Positions 18,610 through 27,914 are shown, counted from the stretch's first letter. The stretch is 64,000 nt of DNA from Planctomycetota bacterium (GCA_029259635.1 JAJDEU010000056.1:173493-237492), one strand, 5' to 3'. Notes: generated by a model from the letters alone, not told the origin. Made by a program: numbers and translations.

Positions 18610-19473
18610 ATGGAATCCCCGCAATCACCACCTGTGCACGAGCTACCTGCGCTCGATTTACAGGCGATCGGAGTTCACTTTCGACGCGGTGTGTTCGGGC
18701 GCCGCACCGAGGTACTGAAAAACCTCGACCTGCGCCTCGCTCCCGGCGAGTCGCTCGGATTGGTCGGCCCCAACGGCTCGGGCAAATCGACCTTGCTGCG
18801 CGTTGCCTGCGGGATCGAGTCCCCGAGTTCCGGAAGCGCGCTCATGTTTGGCACCGATCCGCGTATCGCGTCGGCTCGCGGGCAGGTGGGCTTTGTGCCG
18901 GAGGGCTCGCCCTTCCCGGAGAATCTGAGCGCGAAGACGTGCCTCTCTCTGTGCGCCGATCTTCAGGGTTTGCGTGGCGATGAATCGAAGCGGCGCTGCG
19001 GCGAAATGCTCGCGCGCGTGGGGCTCGCGGACGCGAAGACGACGCTTGCCAAATTTTCGAAAGGCATGCTGCGCCGATTCGCCCTCGCGCAGGCTTTCGT
19101 TCACAAACCGAATCTGCTGTTGCTCGATGAACCCAGCTCCGGATTGGACGCCGAGGGGCACGCCGTCCTCGCGGCTCTGCTCGCCGAAGCGCGCGAGCGC
19201 GGCGCCGCCGTCATCATCTGTTCGCATCACATGCAGGAAGCCGTCGGCTGGACCGATGGACTGGCGCTCCTCTTGAACGGCCAACTTCATCGTGAAGCGC
19301 GGGCCTGGATCACGTCCGAAGGCAGCGCACAACTCGAAGTCGATGGTTTAGATGCCGCGGCACTCGACGAGTTGGAGCGCACGATCGGCGAACTGGGAGG
19401 CCGGCTGCTCTCGCGACACCCGACGACTTCCGCGCTGCTCAAGCTCTACCGCGAAAACGGGGAGCCCCTTTGA
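18610..19473 (+). CDS. ABC transporter ATP-binding protein
   Basis: A 287-residue ATPase subunit. Walker A GPNGSGKST (residues 53-61), signature-like KFSKGMLRRFALAQ (LSGGQ replaced by FSKGM, as in many ABC-2 exporters), Walker B LLLLDEPSSGLD and the switch His in CSHH. It should energise an exporter made with the membrane protein downstream. Stop and next start overlap (TTGA at 19470), so expression is coupled. Confidence 0.92.
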   Translation: MESPQSPPVHELPALDLQAIGVHFRRGVFGRRTEVLKNLDLRLAPGESLGLVGPNGSGKSTLLRVACGIESPSSGSALMFGTDPRIASARGQVGFVPEGSPFPENLSAKTCLSLCADLQGLRGDESKRRCGEMLARVGLADAKTTLAKFSKGMLRRFALAQAFVHKPNLLLLDEPSSGLDAEGHAVLAALLAEARERGAAVIICSHHMQEAVGWTDGLALLLNGQLHREARAWITSEGSAQLEVDGLDAAALDELERTIGELGGRLLSRHPTTSALLKLYRENGEPL

Positions 19474-20606
19474 GAGCGGAACTGAGAGCGGACCGACCGG
19501 TTCTTCGCTTTCGACCGAGCGCCGGACTGGTCGCACTCTCCATACGTCGGCTCATCTCCCCGCCCTTCCTTTTCGCGTCCTTCGCCCTCGCAGCTCTCTG
19601 GCTCCTCCAAGACCACGGCATCCAAGGCGCAACCGAGACAGCCGACGTCGCCCTCCTGCGCGCCACTCGCCGCGCATCCACCTGGTTCAGCTTCGCGCTC
19701 TTTCTCATTCCGCCCTGCATCTTCAACGCCGCTCGTCTGGGCGAGCGCTGGAGTCGATCGGATCGCGACTGGATCGGCGCGCGTGCTCTGTCGCGGTTTG
19801 GTTTCGCGTTCTCCACTTGGCTCGGCATTTGGTTCGCCTCCTCACTCGTCGTTCTCGCGATCGGTGTGCTCGCGGAGTTCACGGCCGACGGGGACGGAAT
19901 GAGCTCGCGTCAACTCCGGCAACTCGCTTGTCCGACGGTTCGCCTGCAGGAGAGCGATGCTCGCACGACCTGGACGCTCGACGATCCGCGCGGAGAGCTG
20001 CGAACGAACCGAGAGCTGCGACTCGCGCTCTACGCAACACCCGGCGACGGACCGACTGCGAGGGTGCGCTTCTCGAGTCGTCGGCTCGAAACCGACACGG
20101 CGACGTCCACCGAAACCATCGTCAGTGGGCGAACGCGTGTCCAGCTCGGCCTTCCGCCCGGCGGTGGCGCGCTCGAGTTCACGCTCGAAAAACTCGGGGC
20201 GGGTTGTGGCGTCGTCGCCCTGCCCGACTCGCTCACGCTCTTCGAGCCGACGGATTCGGAACGCGCCGCATCGCTCGCGCTGTTCACCCACGGAATTCTT
20301 TGGCTCGGCGCATGGAGCGCTCTCGCGCTCGGCCTCGGAATGTGGATGCGCGCGTTCACCGCGACACTTTTAACTCTCGCGCTCCAGCTCCCCCTCTGGA
20401 GTTTCGCAGTCTCCTCGACGTCGCTCGTTCAGCCCGCCCTCCTAAAACTGATTCCGGGCCTCGAGCTCCCGAGCGCCTTCACTCTGCTCGGTGATGGACT
20501 CGCGCTGAGCCTTCCCGCCCACACGACCTTCTTCGGATTCAGTCTTCTGTGTGCGCTCGGGTTCGCGTTGGCGGTCACCGGAATGCGACGCGGAGGTCCG
20601 GCGTGA
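19470..20606 (+). CDS. Membrane protein, putative ABC-2-type permease partner
   Basis: A 378-residue protein with several hydrophobic segments: about residues 30-46, 72-90, 112-135, then a periplasmic-looking beta-rich region of roughly 130 residues (about 140-265), then about four more helices (270-370). This split-helix layout with a large exterior insertion is unlike simple ABC-2 permeases. The role as permease is inferred from coupling to the ATPase gene (TTGA overlap) and to the following TPR-like gene (GTGA overlap at 20603). Transported substrate unknown. Translation would start at TTG 19470. Confidence 0.65.
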   Translation: MRAELRADRPVLRFRPSAGLVALSIRRLISPPFLFASFALAALWLLQDHGIQGATETADVALLRATRRASTWFSFALFLIPPCIFNAARLGERWSRSDRDWIGARALSRFGFAFSTWLGIWFASSLVVLAIGVLAEFTADGDGMSSRQLRQLACPTVRLQESDARTTWTLDDPRGELRTNRELRLALYATPGDGPTARVRFSSRRLETDTATSTETIVSGRTRVQLGLPPGGGALEFTLEKLGAGCGVVALPDSLTLFEPTDSERAASLALFTHGILWLGAWSALALGLGMWMRAFTATLLTLALQLPLWSFAVSSTSLVQPALLKLIPGLELPSAFTLLGDGLALSLPAHTTFFGFSLLCALGFALAVTGMRRGGPA

Positions 20607-21214
20607 AGCTACACCTGACGCCGTTGCGCAGCGTGCTCTGGATCGTCGCGCTGGTCCTCATCGCGGCGCCGCTCTTCCTGAGCGCCACCGAGCCCGCGCA
20701 ACCGGAACTCGCGCCAAAATCCGCGGCCGCTCGACTGCTCGGACCGATCTCCGAGGTGGCCGCGCGCGTTCAGTGGATTCGAGTCCAACGAGCGCTCAAC
20801 GAAGGTCGCTCCGAGCTAGCCCTCGCCCGGGCGGAGACGGCGCTCGAGCTCAATCCAGCCGACACCGAAGGCTGGCGTTTCACCGCGGTCCTGCTCGCGC
20901 TCGATCTGGGCTCACCCAATCGAGAGCCCAGTGCGACGCGGCGACGCGCACTCATTCGTTCCGCACTCAAACTCCTCGTCCGCGGAGAGGCGAGCGCGGA
21001 GGCACCGGATCAGCTCGCCCTGTGGCGCGGAATCATCCTGTTGACGCACGCGGAAATCGACCCGGAACTCGAGTGGCCGGGAGGAGAGCAAGAGCTGTGG
21101 ACCGAGGCCGCGCTCGCCTTCGAAGCGGCCGCCGAGCTGGGCTCTTCGAAGGCGACGGACTTTGCGAACTCGGCGCGAGAAAACGCGCGCGTCCTCGAGG
21201 AGCTAGCTCGCTAA
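20603..21214 (+). CDS. Membrane-anchored TPR-like protein of the ABC operon
   Basis: A 203-residue protein with an N-terminal signal anchor (LRSVLWIVALVLIAAPLFLSA) and helical repeats resembling TPR units (QRALNEGRSELALARAETALELNPADTEGWRFTAVLL). The third gene of the ABC operon: its GTG overlaps the preceding TGA. Likely an accessory subunit on the outer face of the inner membrane. Its end overlaps convergent hemB by 12 bp. Not recognised as a named family. Confidence 0.65.
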   Translation: MKLHLTPLRSVLWIVALVLIAAPLFLSATEPAQPELAPKSAAARLLGPISEVAARVQWIRVQRALNEGRSELALARAETALELNPADTEGWRFTAVLLALDLGSPNREPSATRRRALIRSALKLLVRGEASAEAPDQLALWRGIILLTHAEIDPELEWPGGEQELWTEAALAFEAAAELGSSKATDFANSARENARVLEELAR

Positions 21215-22174
21215 CCAGCGAGCCGCTTTGCGCGCGTAGTAAGTGAGGATCATGTCCGCACCCGCGCGCCGAATCGAGAGCAAGCTCTCCAGCACCGACG
21301 GCCGCTCGTCGAGATAGCCCTTCTCGGCCGCCGCAGCGAGCATCGCGTACTCGCCCGATACTTGGTACGCGGCGATCGGAAGCGGGCTCGCTTCGCGCAA
21401 CGCTCGAATGACGTCGAGGTAGGGACCGGCGGGCTTCACCATCAACATGTCCGCACCCTCGTCTTCGTCGAGCTCCGCTTCGCGCAGAGCCTCGCGCGCG
21501 TTGGCCGGATCCATCTGATAGGTCTTCTTGTCGCCGGACTTGGGAGCGGAATCGAGCGCGTCGCGAAACGGACCGTAGAAGGCCGAGGCGTACTTTGCGG
21601 TGTACGCGAGGATGCCGACCTCGGTGAAGTCCTCCGCGTCCAATGCGTCGCGAATCGCACCAACGCGACCGTCCATCATGTCGGACGGCGCAATAATGTC
21701 GGCGCCGGCGCGAGCCTGGCAGACCGCTTGGCGACACAGCACGGCGACCGTCTCGTCGTTCAAAATGCGACCATCGGGAGCGACGATCCCGTCGTGTCCA
21801 TCGCTCGAATAGGGGTCGAGCGCCACGTCGGTCATGACGATCAGCTCCGGCCAGCGCGACTTCAGCGCGGCGACGGTCTTCGGAATCAAGCCGTCCGGAT
21901 CGTGTGAGCTTTCGCCGGTCGCGGACTTCTGGCTCTCCGCGAGTGCTGGAAATAGGAGCACCGAAGTGAGGCCGTCCTCAAGCGCCCCATCCACTTCGCG
22001 CAAGAGCCCTTCAGCGCCGTGGCGCGAGCAGCCCGGCATCGAGTCGATGGGTTCGTCGCCCGGCGACTCGTGAAGGAAGAGCGGATAGACCAGGCGACTC
22101 GCCTCGAGCGAGGTCTCGGACGTGAATCCGCGCAGGGCGGGGTGACTTCGGTTTCGGCGAGGGCGCTGTCTCAT
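21203..22174 (-). CDS. hemB: Delta-aminolevulinic acid dehydratase (porphobilinogen synthase)
   Basis: Condenses two 5-aminolevulinate molecules to porphobilinogen in tetrapyrrole synthesis. The protein has 323 residues, a normal length. Both active-site lysines are present: Lys194 in YTAKYASAFYGPFR and Schiff-base Lys247 in MLMVKPAGPYLD. The metal site reads DVALDPYSSDGHDG, with Asp in place of the Cys cluster, so this is the Mg-type rather than the zinc-type enzyme. ATG 22174 was chosen; another in-frame ATG at 22186 would add four residues. The frame stays open far upstream opposite the DedA gene, but that part is a shadow. Confidence 0.95.
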   Translation of the reverse strand: MRQRPRRNRSHPALRGFTSETSLEASRLVYPLFLHESPGDEPIDSMPGCSRHGAEGLLREVDGALEDGLTSVLLFPALAESQKSATGESSHDPDGLIPKTVAALKSRWPELIVMTDVALDPYSSDGHDGIVAPDGRILNDETVAVLCRQAVCQARAGADIIAPSDMMDGRVGAIRDALDAEDFTEVGILAYTAKYASAFYGPFRDALDSAPKSGDKKTYQMDPANAREALREAELDEDEGADMLMVKPAGPYLDVIRALREASPLPIAAYQVSGEYAMLAAAAEKGYLDERPSVLESLLSIRRAGADMILTYYARKAARWLAS

Positions 22175-22405
22175 GTCGCTCGCCATTAGAGCAAGTCGAA
22201 GGCCCATCCCCCGCGAGATTTTCCGCCGAGCAATCCGGAGCCGCCGTCCTCGCCTTCGAGGGTCGAGCTTCGTCGATTGGTGAGCGAGAGTGTCGGGTCC
22301 GGCATCCCCAATGCGCGCCTTCCGTCCTATACTGGTCCCCCTCACACGGTCTCCGAGACCGAGTGATCCCGCCGGCACGAAGAGCTGGCCGGCAAGGACC
22401 CTTCG

Positions 22406-23110
22406 ATGGCATTGATCGAGACCACAGAGTATCTGAACCAGATCTTCGGCGAGTTCAGCTACATCGCCCCCTTCGTGGTCCTGCTCTTGTGCGGGCTCGG
22501 TTTGCCGATTCCCGAGGAGGTCACCCTCATCGGAGCCGGAATCCTGCTGCACCAGGGCAAGGTCGAGCTGGTACCGATCGTCATCGTCTGCTCGGCGGCC
22601 ATCCTGATCGGCGACTCGGTTCCCTTCTTGTTGGGCCGCAAGTACGGCATCTCCGCGCTCAAGAGCCGCTGGATTCGGCGATTCATTCACCCGGAGCGTT
22701 TTGGTCGGATCGAACGGCGGTTCCGTGATCACGGCAACTGGGCCACCTTCGTCTGCCGCTTCCTGGCGGGTATCCGGATCCCCGGCTACTTCATCGCCGG
22801 CACGCTGAAGATGTCCTACGCCCGCTTCCTCTTGCTCGATGGCCTCGGCGTCCTGATCACGGTCCCCATCTCGATCTACCTCGGCAAGGTCTTCGGCGGC
22901 CAGGTCGAGACCAGCATGGGCGGCCTGCACCTGCTGCTCGCCTTCCTGGTCGTCTCCCTGGTCCTCATCCTCATGATTCGCTCCCGGCGAGCCCGCGTCG
23001 CCCTCAAGGAATCCCGGGATCGAGAACGAGCCGCCCGGCTCAAGGCCGCTCGCCTGCTCAAGCAAAAGCGCCATCCGGACACTTCGCAGCCAGATGGTTC
23101 CGGAGTTTGA
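22406..23110 (+). CDS. DedA-family membrane protein
   Basis: A 234-residue integral membrane protein of the DedA/SNARE-associated (VTT) family, linked in other bacteria to undecaprenyl-phosphate or phospholipid translocation and membrane homeostasis. Seen: LGLPIPEEVTLIGAGIL in the first re-entrant region, GDSVPFLLGRKYG, the CRFLAGIRIPGYFIAGTLKMSYARFLLLD signature, and a long basic cytoplasmic tail (residues about 195-234). AAGGA lies 7 bases before the ATG. Confidence 0.88.
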   Translation: MALIETTEYLNQIFGEFSYIAPFVVLLLCGLGLPIPEEVTLIGAGILLHQGKVELVPIVIVCSAAILIGDSVPFLLGRKYGISALKSRWIRRFIHPERFGRIERRFRDHGNWATFVCRFLAGIRIPGYFIAGTLKMSYARFLLLDGLGVLITVPISIYLGKVFGGQVETSMGGLHLLLAFLVVSLVLILMIRSRRARVALKESRDRERAARLKAARLLKQKRHPDTSQPDGSGV

Positions 23111-23418
23111 GCCTCCGCGTGGTTGACGCCGAAGCCTGAGCGGCTATTCTCTTTGCGCAAAATGCGCGGCCATAAGCTCTTAGGCCGGGTTCGCTCTCGG
23201 CCATTTGGGTCGGCGAGACCCGGACAGTTTGGGCCCCGCGACACTTCGCACAGCAACACATCGAGAGACTGAGCCGTGCCAAGCGTTCAACCCGAAGTGC
23301 TTTCCGAGGCGCCTACTTTTTAAAAAGTCGGGCGTCCCGTTTTTGTGGACTTGCTCCGCTCATTCGCTCCATTTCTCGTTCCTAACAAGAACCGTCCCTA
23401 TCCCCGGATTCCACAAGT
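23111..23418 (+). other. hppA leader region with hairpins
   Basis: 308 bp without a gene. Contains a promoter candidate (23123-23150), a GCGC-AAAAT-GCGC hairpin just after it, a GGCC...GGCC stem at 23168-23186 (with TAAG/CTTA inside), and a 14-bp palindrome ACTTTTTAAAAAGT at 23315-23328. The long structured leader suggests post-transcriptional control of hppA. No named RNA family was recognised. Confidence 0.4.
23123..23150 (+). promoter_or_regulatory. Candidate sigma70-type promoter for hppA
   Basis: TTGACG and TATTCT separated by 16 bp resemble -35 and -10 boxes. It lies about 270 bp before the hppA ATG and 13 bp after the DedA stop. Confidence 0.4.
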
Positions 23419-25509
23419 ATGGACCTCCCCTTCCTGACGATCGCCGCCGGTATGGCGGGATTCGCAATCCTATTCGCCATCATCAAATACGTCGGAGTCA
23501 TGCGGCAGGATGCCGGTACCGAGAAGATGCAAGACATCTCTCGCATGGTTCAAGAAGGCGCAGCGGCCTTCCTTAAGGCCGAGTACACCTGGCTCGCCGT
23601 CTTCGTGGCCGTCGTCTTCGTGGCGATCTTCATGTCGTCAGCGGAACAAGGGCTCGGCCAAGACACAGCGATCGCCTTCGTCGCGGGCGCCCTCGCCTCG
23701 GCCGCTGCCGGTTACTTCGGCATGCACACGGCCACGCGCGCAGCCGTGCGCACCACACAGGCTGCGTCCAAGTCACTGTCGGACGCCCTCAACGTGTCCT
23801 TCAGCTCCGGCGTCGTCATGGGCATGAGCGTGGTCGGCCTGGCGCTGCTCGGCGTCTCCGTCTTCACGATGTTGTACGCAGCAGACTTCACCAGCGCAGG
23901 CCTCGAGAAGGTTCTCGGCTTCAGCTTCGGCGCCTCCTCAATCGCGCTCTTCTCGCGTGTTGGTGGCGGAATCTTCACCAAGGCGGCCGACGTCGGTGCC
24001 GACCTGGTCGGCAAAGTTGAAGCGGGCATCCCCGAAGACGACCCCCGCAACCCGGGCACCATTGCGGACAACGTCGGCGACAACGTCGGTGACGTCGCGG
24101 GCATGGGCGCGGACCTGTTCGAGTCTTACGTCGGTTCGATCGTCGCGGCCATGACCCTGGGCGCCTTCGCCTACGTCGGAGTGAACGGCATGGAAGGCAT
24201 GGTCCTCCTGCCGATCGCTGTCGCCGCTCTCGGCATTCTCGCCTCGGTCATCGGTACCTTCTTCGTGAAGGCAGCCAACGAGCATGCGCTTCACGCCGCG
24301 CTCTTCCGCGGAATCGTGGTCGCCTCGATTCTCGTCGTCGCGGCAACTTTCTGGCTGACGGTCGGCGGTGGCATCACGCTGCCCGAGACCCTGGTCGGAA
24401 CTGGCGACCACGGCATGGAGACCGGTATGGCACTGCTCATCGCCGTCGTCTCCGGCCTCGTGATCGGCGTCCTGATCGGCAAGGTCACCGAGTACTACAC
24501 CTCGACCGAGACCAAGCCCGTGCTCAACATTGCCGAGCAGTCTCAGACCGGCGCAGCCACCAACATCATCCACGGTCTCGCGACCGGCATGGAGTCGGTC
24601 GCCATTCCGGTGCTCTTGATCTGCATCTCGATCTTCCTGGCCAACTACTGCGCGGGCGTCTACGGCGTCGCGCTGGCGGCCGTCGGCATGCTCTCGACCC
24701 TGGGCATCTCGCTCGGCGTCGACGCTTATGGCCCGGTCGCGGACAACGCCGGTGGTCTGGCCGAAATGGCCGAGCTGCCCCCGGAAGTTCGCGAGCGCAC
24801 GGACGCCCTCGATGCTGTCGGCAACACGACCGCGGCGATCGGCAAGGGCTTTGCCATCGGCTCGGCGGCACTCACCGCGCTGGCTCTGTTCAGCGCCTTC
24901 TGCAGCCGCGCCGGCATCTTGGCGGAAGGCGCTGGCGGTGAAGCGGGCAACCTGACCCTCGACATCAACAGCGTCAACGTGATCATCGGTCTGTTGCTCG
25001 GCGGCATCCTGCCCTTCCTGTTCAGCGCCATGACCATGCGTGCCGTCGGCAACGCGGCGGTCGAGATGGTGAACGAAGTGCGTCGTCAGTTCCGCGAGAT
25101 CCCCGGCATTATGGAGGGCACGACTCCTCCGGACGCCGCTCGCTGTGTGAAGATTTCGACCGACGGTGCGCTCAAGCAGATGATCGTCCCCGGTGTGATC
25201 GCTATCGCCGCTCCCCTTGCGGTCGGTTTCTGGAGCGTTCAAGCGCTCGGCGGCTTGCTCGCTGGCGCGCTCGTCACCGGCGTCATGATGGCCATCTTCA
25301 TGGCCAACGCCGGCGGTGCTTGGGACAACGCCAAGAAGCTGATCGAGGGCGGCGCCCACGGCGGCAAAGGTTCCGATTCGCATAAGGCAGCCGTGATCGG
25401 CGACACGGTCGGTGACCCGTTCAAGGACACCTCCGGCCCGTCGCTCAACATCCTCGTCAAGCTGATGACGGTCGTGAGCCTGGTCTTCTTGCCCTGGTTC
25501 GTCGGCTAA
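23419..25509 (+). CDS. hppA: Membrane-bound ion-translocating pyrophosphatase, K+-dependent type
   Basis: Couples PPi hydrolysis to pumping of H+ (or Na+) across the membrane. 696 residues with about 16 hydrophobic helices. The catalytic loop DVGADLVGKVEAGIPEDDPRNPGTIADNVGDNVGD is intact, as is the second Asp-rich loop near the end (GDTVGDPFKDTSGPSLN). The K+-dependence determinant reads GNTTAAIGKG: Ala472 and Gly475 occupy the positions held by Lys and Thr in K+-independent enzymes, so this is the K+-dependent class. Whether H+ or Na+ is pumped cannot be decided by eye. Fits with a PPi-type phosphofructokinase at 43211. Confidence 0.96.
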   Translation: MDLPFLTIAAGMAGFAILFAIIKYVGVMRQDAGTEKMQDISRMVQEGAAAFLKAEYTWLAVFVAVVFVAIFMSSAEQGLGQDTAIAFVAGALASAAAGYFGMHTATRAAVRTTQAASKSLSDALNVSFSSGVVMGMSVVGLALLGVSVFTMLYAADFTSAGLEKVLGFSFGASSIALFSRVGGGIFTKAADVGADLVGKVEAGIPEDDPRNPGTIADNVGDNVGDVAGMGADLFESYVGSIVAAMTLGAFAYVGVNGMEGMVLLPIAVAALGILASVIGTFFVKAANEHALHAALFRGIVVASILVVAATFWLTVGGGITLPETLVGTGDHGMETGMALLIAVVSGLVIGVLIGKVTEYYTSTETKPVLNIAEQSQTGAATNIIHGLATGMESVAIPVLLICISIFLANYCAGVYGVALAAVGMLSTLGISLGVDAYGPVADNAGGLAEMAELPPEVRERTDALDAVGNTTAAIGKGFAIGSAALTALALFSAFCSRAGILAEGAGGEAGNLTLDINSVNVIIGLLLGGILPFLFSAMTMRAVGNAAVEMVNEVRRQFREIPGIMEGTTPPDAARCVKISTDGALKQMIVPGVIAIAAPLAVGFWSVQALGGLLAGALVTGVMMAIFMANAGGAWDNAKKLIEGGAHGGKGSDSHKAAVIGDTVGDPFKDTSGPSLNILVKLMTVVSLVFLPWFVG

Positions 25510-25526
25510 GCTGCAATGACACCCAC

Positions 25527-25561
25527 GCGCGGCGGCTTCCGGAGAACGGAGGCCGTCGCGC
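25527..25561 (+). terminator. Terminator hairpin after hppA
   Basis: A 15-bp stem (25527-25541 with 25547-25561) with two G-U pairs and a 5-nt loop GAGAA, 17 bp after the hppA stop. A clear U-tract is lacking. Confidence 0.65.
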
Positions 25562-25661
25562 TCCCATTTACAAACTCTTCTCGAACCTATTATCGGGCGC
25601 ACAAACGGCACCGAAAACAGCACGGGCTGGGATTTGATACTCTCCCCCCGTCGAGGCTCGA

Positions 25662-26072
25662 ATGAGCCCGCTCGACAACACTAAGGACACTCCCATCGAC
25701 GCGTTGAAATTAGCCGTAGAAGCCGCCTGGCTAGCGGACCTGAAGAAGGCAGGGGACATCCGTGTCGTTGAAGTGACCGACCAGTTTCGCGTCGCCGACT
25801 ACTTCGTCGTGGTAACCGCCGCGAGTCGCCCGCAGGCGAAGGCGATCTTCAATGAGATCCACATGTCTCTGAAGGCACGTGGCGAAGAGCACCGTCCTGT
25901 GGAAGGTGCGGAGCTCGGTTGGTGGGTGCTGCTCGACTACGGCGCTGTCGTGGTGCATATCATGCAGACCGACGCGCGAGAGTATTACGACCTCGATCGC
26001 CTCTACGGGGACTGTCCCGAGGTCGATTGGCGTTCCCTGCGAGAAGACGACTCGGCAGCGGAACCGGCCTGA
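25662..26072 (+). CDS. rsfS: Ribosome silencing factor RsfS (Iojap/YbeB family)
   Basis: A 136-residue protein predicted to bind ribosomal protein uL14 and block subunit joining under starvation. Family motifs are visible: DIRVVEVTDQFRVADYFVVVTAASRPQAKAI in the core, and GAELGWWVLLDYGAVVVHIMQTDAREYYDLDRLYGDCPEVDW, the usual C-terminal signature. Length is slightly above the E. coli protein. The usual neighbours nadD or proA are not present here. Confidence 0.95.
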   Translation: MSPLDNTKDTPIDALKLAVEAAWLADLKKAGDIRVVEVTDQFRVADYFVVVTAASRPQAKAIFNEIHMSLKARGEEHRPVEGAELGWWVLLDYGAVVVHIMQTDAREYYDLDRLYGDCPEVDWRSLREDDSAAEPA

Positions 26073-26111
26073 ATCCAGACTCGGTAGACGGAGCGGGAAG
26101 GTGGCTCCGGA

Positions 26112-27887
26112 GTGAGTAAGGACAGCGAGTCGAAGGACGGCAGTGTGTCGAGCGTAGCCGGCACTTCCGTTGCGTCGAAGCCAGCGCCCGCCGTTGAGCT
26201 CTCGCCGAACGCGCGGCTGATCCTCGAGGTCCTCGGCTGCCTGCTCATCATGGTCGCGGCTCTGGTTCCGCGCATGCGCGATTTCGGCGCAGGGTTCGAT
26301 CGCGGAATCACGGGCCAGCAGGGCGCGTTCTTCGCGCTCGCGGCGGTGAACTACCAGCGAGTGGGAGTCAGCGGCTTCAACGGCTATCCGATTCAAAACA
26401 TCGACGCGGTCCAAGCGGAGGGGCTCGGGACCTCGAGCGTCTCGCTCTTCGCTAACCATCCGCCCGCGGTCCCGCTTGCGGCTTGGTTGGCGGCCAAATG
26501 GATGGGGCCATCGGGATGGGACGACGCCTGGAAGAAAGGCGACGCGCCCGAGGGTCTGGAGCCCGCTCTGCGCTTTCCATTCCTCATCGCTCACCTTGCA
26601 AGCCTGGTGCTCTTCTACCTCGCCATTCGAACCGCCGCCGGTTCCCGGCGCGCCATGCTCGCACTCGCGATCCTCGCCGCGACTCCCATCTCGATCCTCT
26701 ACTCAACGCAGATCGGCGCCGAGAATCCCGCCCTCGCCTGCCTCTCGGCCGCGGCGCTCTTCCACATCCGATACCTTCGAAGCGGCCGAAAGGGCGACTT
26801 GATCGGATTCGGCTTGAGCGCTCTCTTCGGCGGCGCAACCGGCTTTGCGTTCGTGTTCTTCTTGCCGGGCTTCCTGCTTCAAGCCTTCCTGCGCGACAAG
26901 CCCCGATCGATGGCCCTCGCGACTTCCGGATCGATAGGTCTCTTCGTTCCGCTAGCCATGCACGTCGTGCTGTCGAGGGGAGCTGTCGAGCGAATCGGGC
27001 TCTCGCCCCTCTCACTCTCCGAGCAGTTGGGCGAGCTGCTTTCACCACTTTCGAACAACGACTCGCTTGCCTCACCGTTGGCAAGCTCCCCCATGGAGCA
27101 GTTGCTCGAGTTTTATTCTCTACCGATCATCATCATTGGACTCATGGGCGCGCTGCTCGCCGTGATCCTCGCGCTTCGCTCCAGCAACCACAGCAGCTCG
27201 AATCCCCGCTCCTCCGACATTGACCCCACTCTTCCCCTCGCCTTCGGTGGGCTACTCCTCCCCCTCGTCGCTCTGCTTTTCTCCGCCGACGACGGAGAAC
27301 GAGCGAGCCTTCACTCCCCCCTTCTCCTGTTCGCCACGCTCGGCATCGCGGCCTCCGGCGCCCTTGTCTTCGACTCACTAGCTCAGCCTCTCGCCAAACT
27401 GCGCGGAGGCATCGCGCCTCTGGTCGTGGCTGCCAGCTTGGTCGCTCTGCCCGGTCTCGAGCGCGCGAACGCTCTGCGCCGCTTGCTGCGAGATCCCGGG
27501 CCGCACGACGACGCCAGCCTCACGACCGGCTCCACGGCTCCACTCCCGATCACGACGGGCAGAGAGATCGCAGCGCTCATTCCAGCCGGTGACCTCGCGA
27601 TGGTTCCCCCCGCGCTGGGCCTCACCGCCACGCATCAGTACTACGCGTGGCGGACGCTGCTCTCGGTCGATCTCGACGACGCGGGATCGCTCACTCACGG
27701 GGCGGCAGCTATCGACCAGCGCGAGCAATCCGCCTGGGTTCTGTTGCCGCGCGACACCGAGGAGGAGTTCGGCACTCTGTCCGCAGCTCTCCTCGATCGT
27801 GTGAGGGCCAGCCATCCCGGATTGGATTGGAACACCCCCGACCGGCAGAGCGAGTTCTGGCGAGTCTGGCGACTCTCCTCGGACTGA
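26112..27887 (+). CDS. Polytopic membrane protein, glycosyltransferase-like (PMT/ArnT-type)
   Basis: A 591-residue protein with an N-terminal disordered tail (about 35 residues) and roughly 10 membrane helices. It resembles GT39/GT83-type enzymes that use polyprenyl-linked sugars: an opening helix, then FDRGITGQQGAFFALAAVNYQRVG as a possible first exterior loop, and a series of short helices (AMLALAILAATPISILYSTQIGAENPALAC). A soluble C-terminal part of about 110 residues follows. The catalytic acidic pair is not certain. GTG 26112 starts 39 bp after rsfS. Function inferred from topology only. Confidence 0.6.
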   Translation: MSKDSESKDGSVSSVAGTSVASKPAPAVELSPNARLILEVLGCLLIMVAALVPRMRDFGAGFDRGITGQQGAFFALAAVNYQRVGVSGFNGYPIQNIDAVQAEGLGTSSVSLFANHPPAVPLAAWLAAKWMGPSGWDDAWKKGDAPEGLEPALRFPFLIAHLASLVLFYLAIRTAAGSRRAMLALAILAATPISILYSTQIGAENPALACLSAAALFHIRYLRSGRKGDLIGFGLSALFGGATGFAFVFFLPGFLLQAFLRDKPRSMALATSGSIGLFVPLAMHVVLSRGAVERIGLSPLSLSEQLGELLSPLSNNDSLASPLASSPMEQLLEFYSLPIIIIGLMGALLAVILALRSSNHSSSNPRSSDIDPTLPLAFGGLLLPLVALLFSADDGERASLHSPLLLFATLGIAASGALVFDSLAQPLAKLRGGIAPLVVAASLVALPGLERANALRRLLRDPGPHDDASLTTGSTAPLPITTGREIAALIPAGDLAMVPPALGLTATHQYYAWRTLLSVDLDDAGSLTHGAAAIDQREQSAWVLLPRDTEEEFGTLSAALLDRVRASHPGLDWNTPDRQSEFWRVWRLSSD

Positions 27888-27914
27888 AAGCCCGGCCTCG
27901 AGCGGTGCGCGCTG

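Noticed and set aside
22175..23074. Upstream extension of the hemB frame
   Set aside because: It runs antisense through the DedA gene and its composition is not HemB-like; the real start is near 22174.
23938..25623. 561-residue open frame opposite hppA
   Set aside because: It is antisense to a clear, highly conserved membrane pyrophosphatase; its composition is rich in Asp, Arg, Gln and His as expected for the reverse of such codons.
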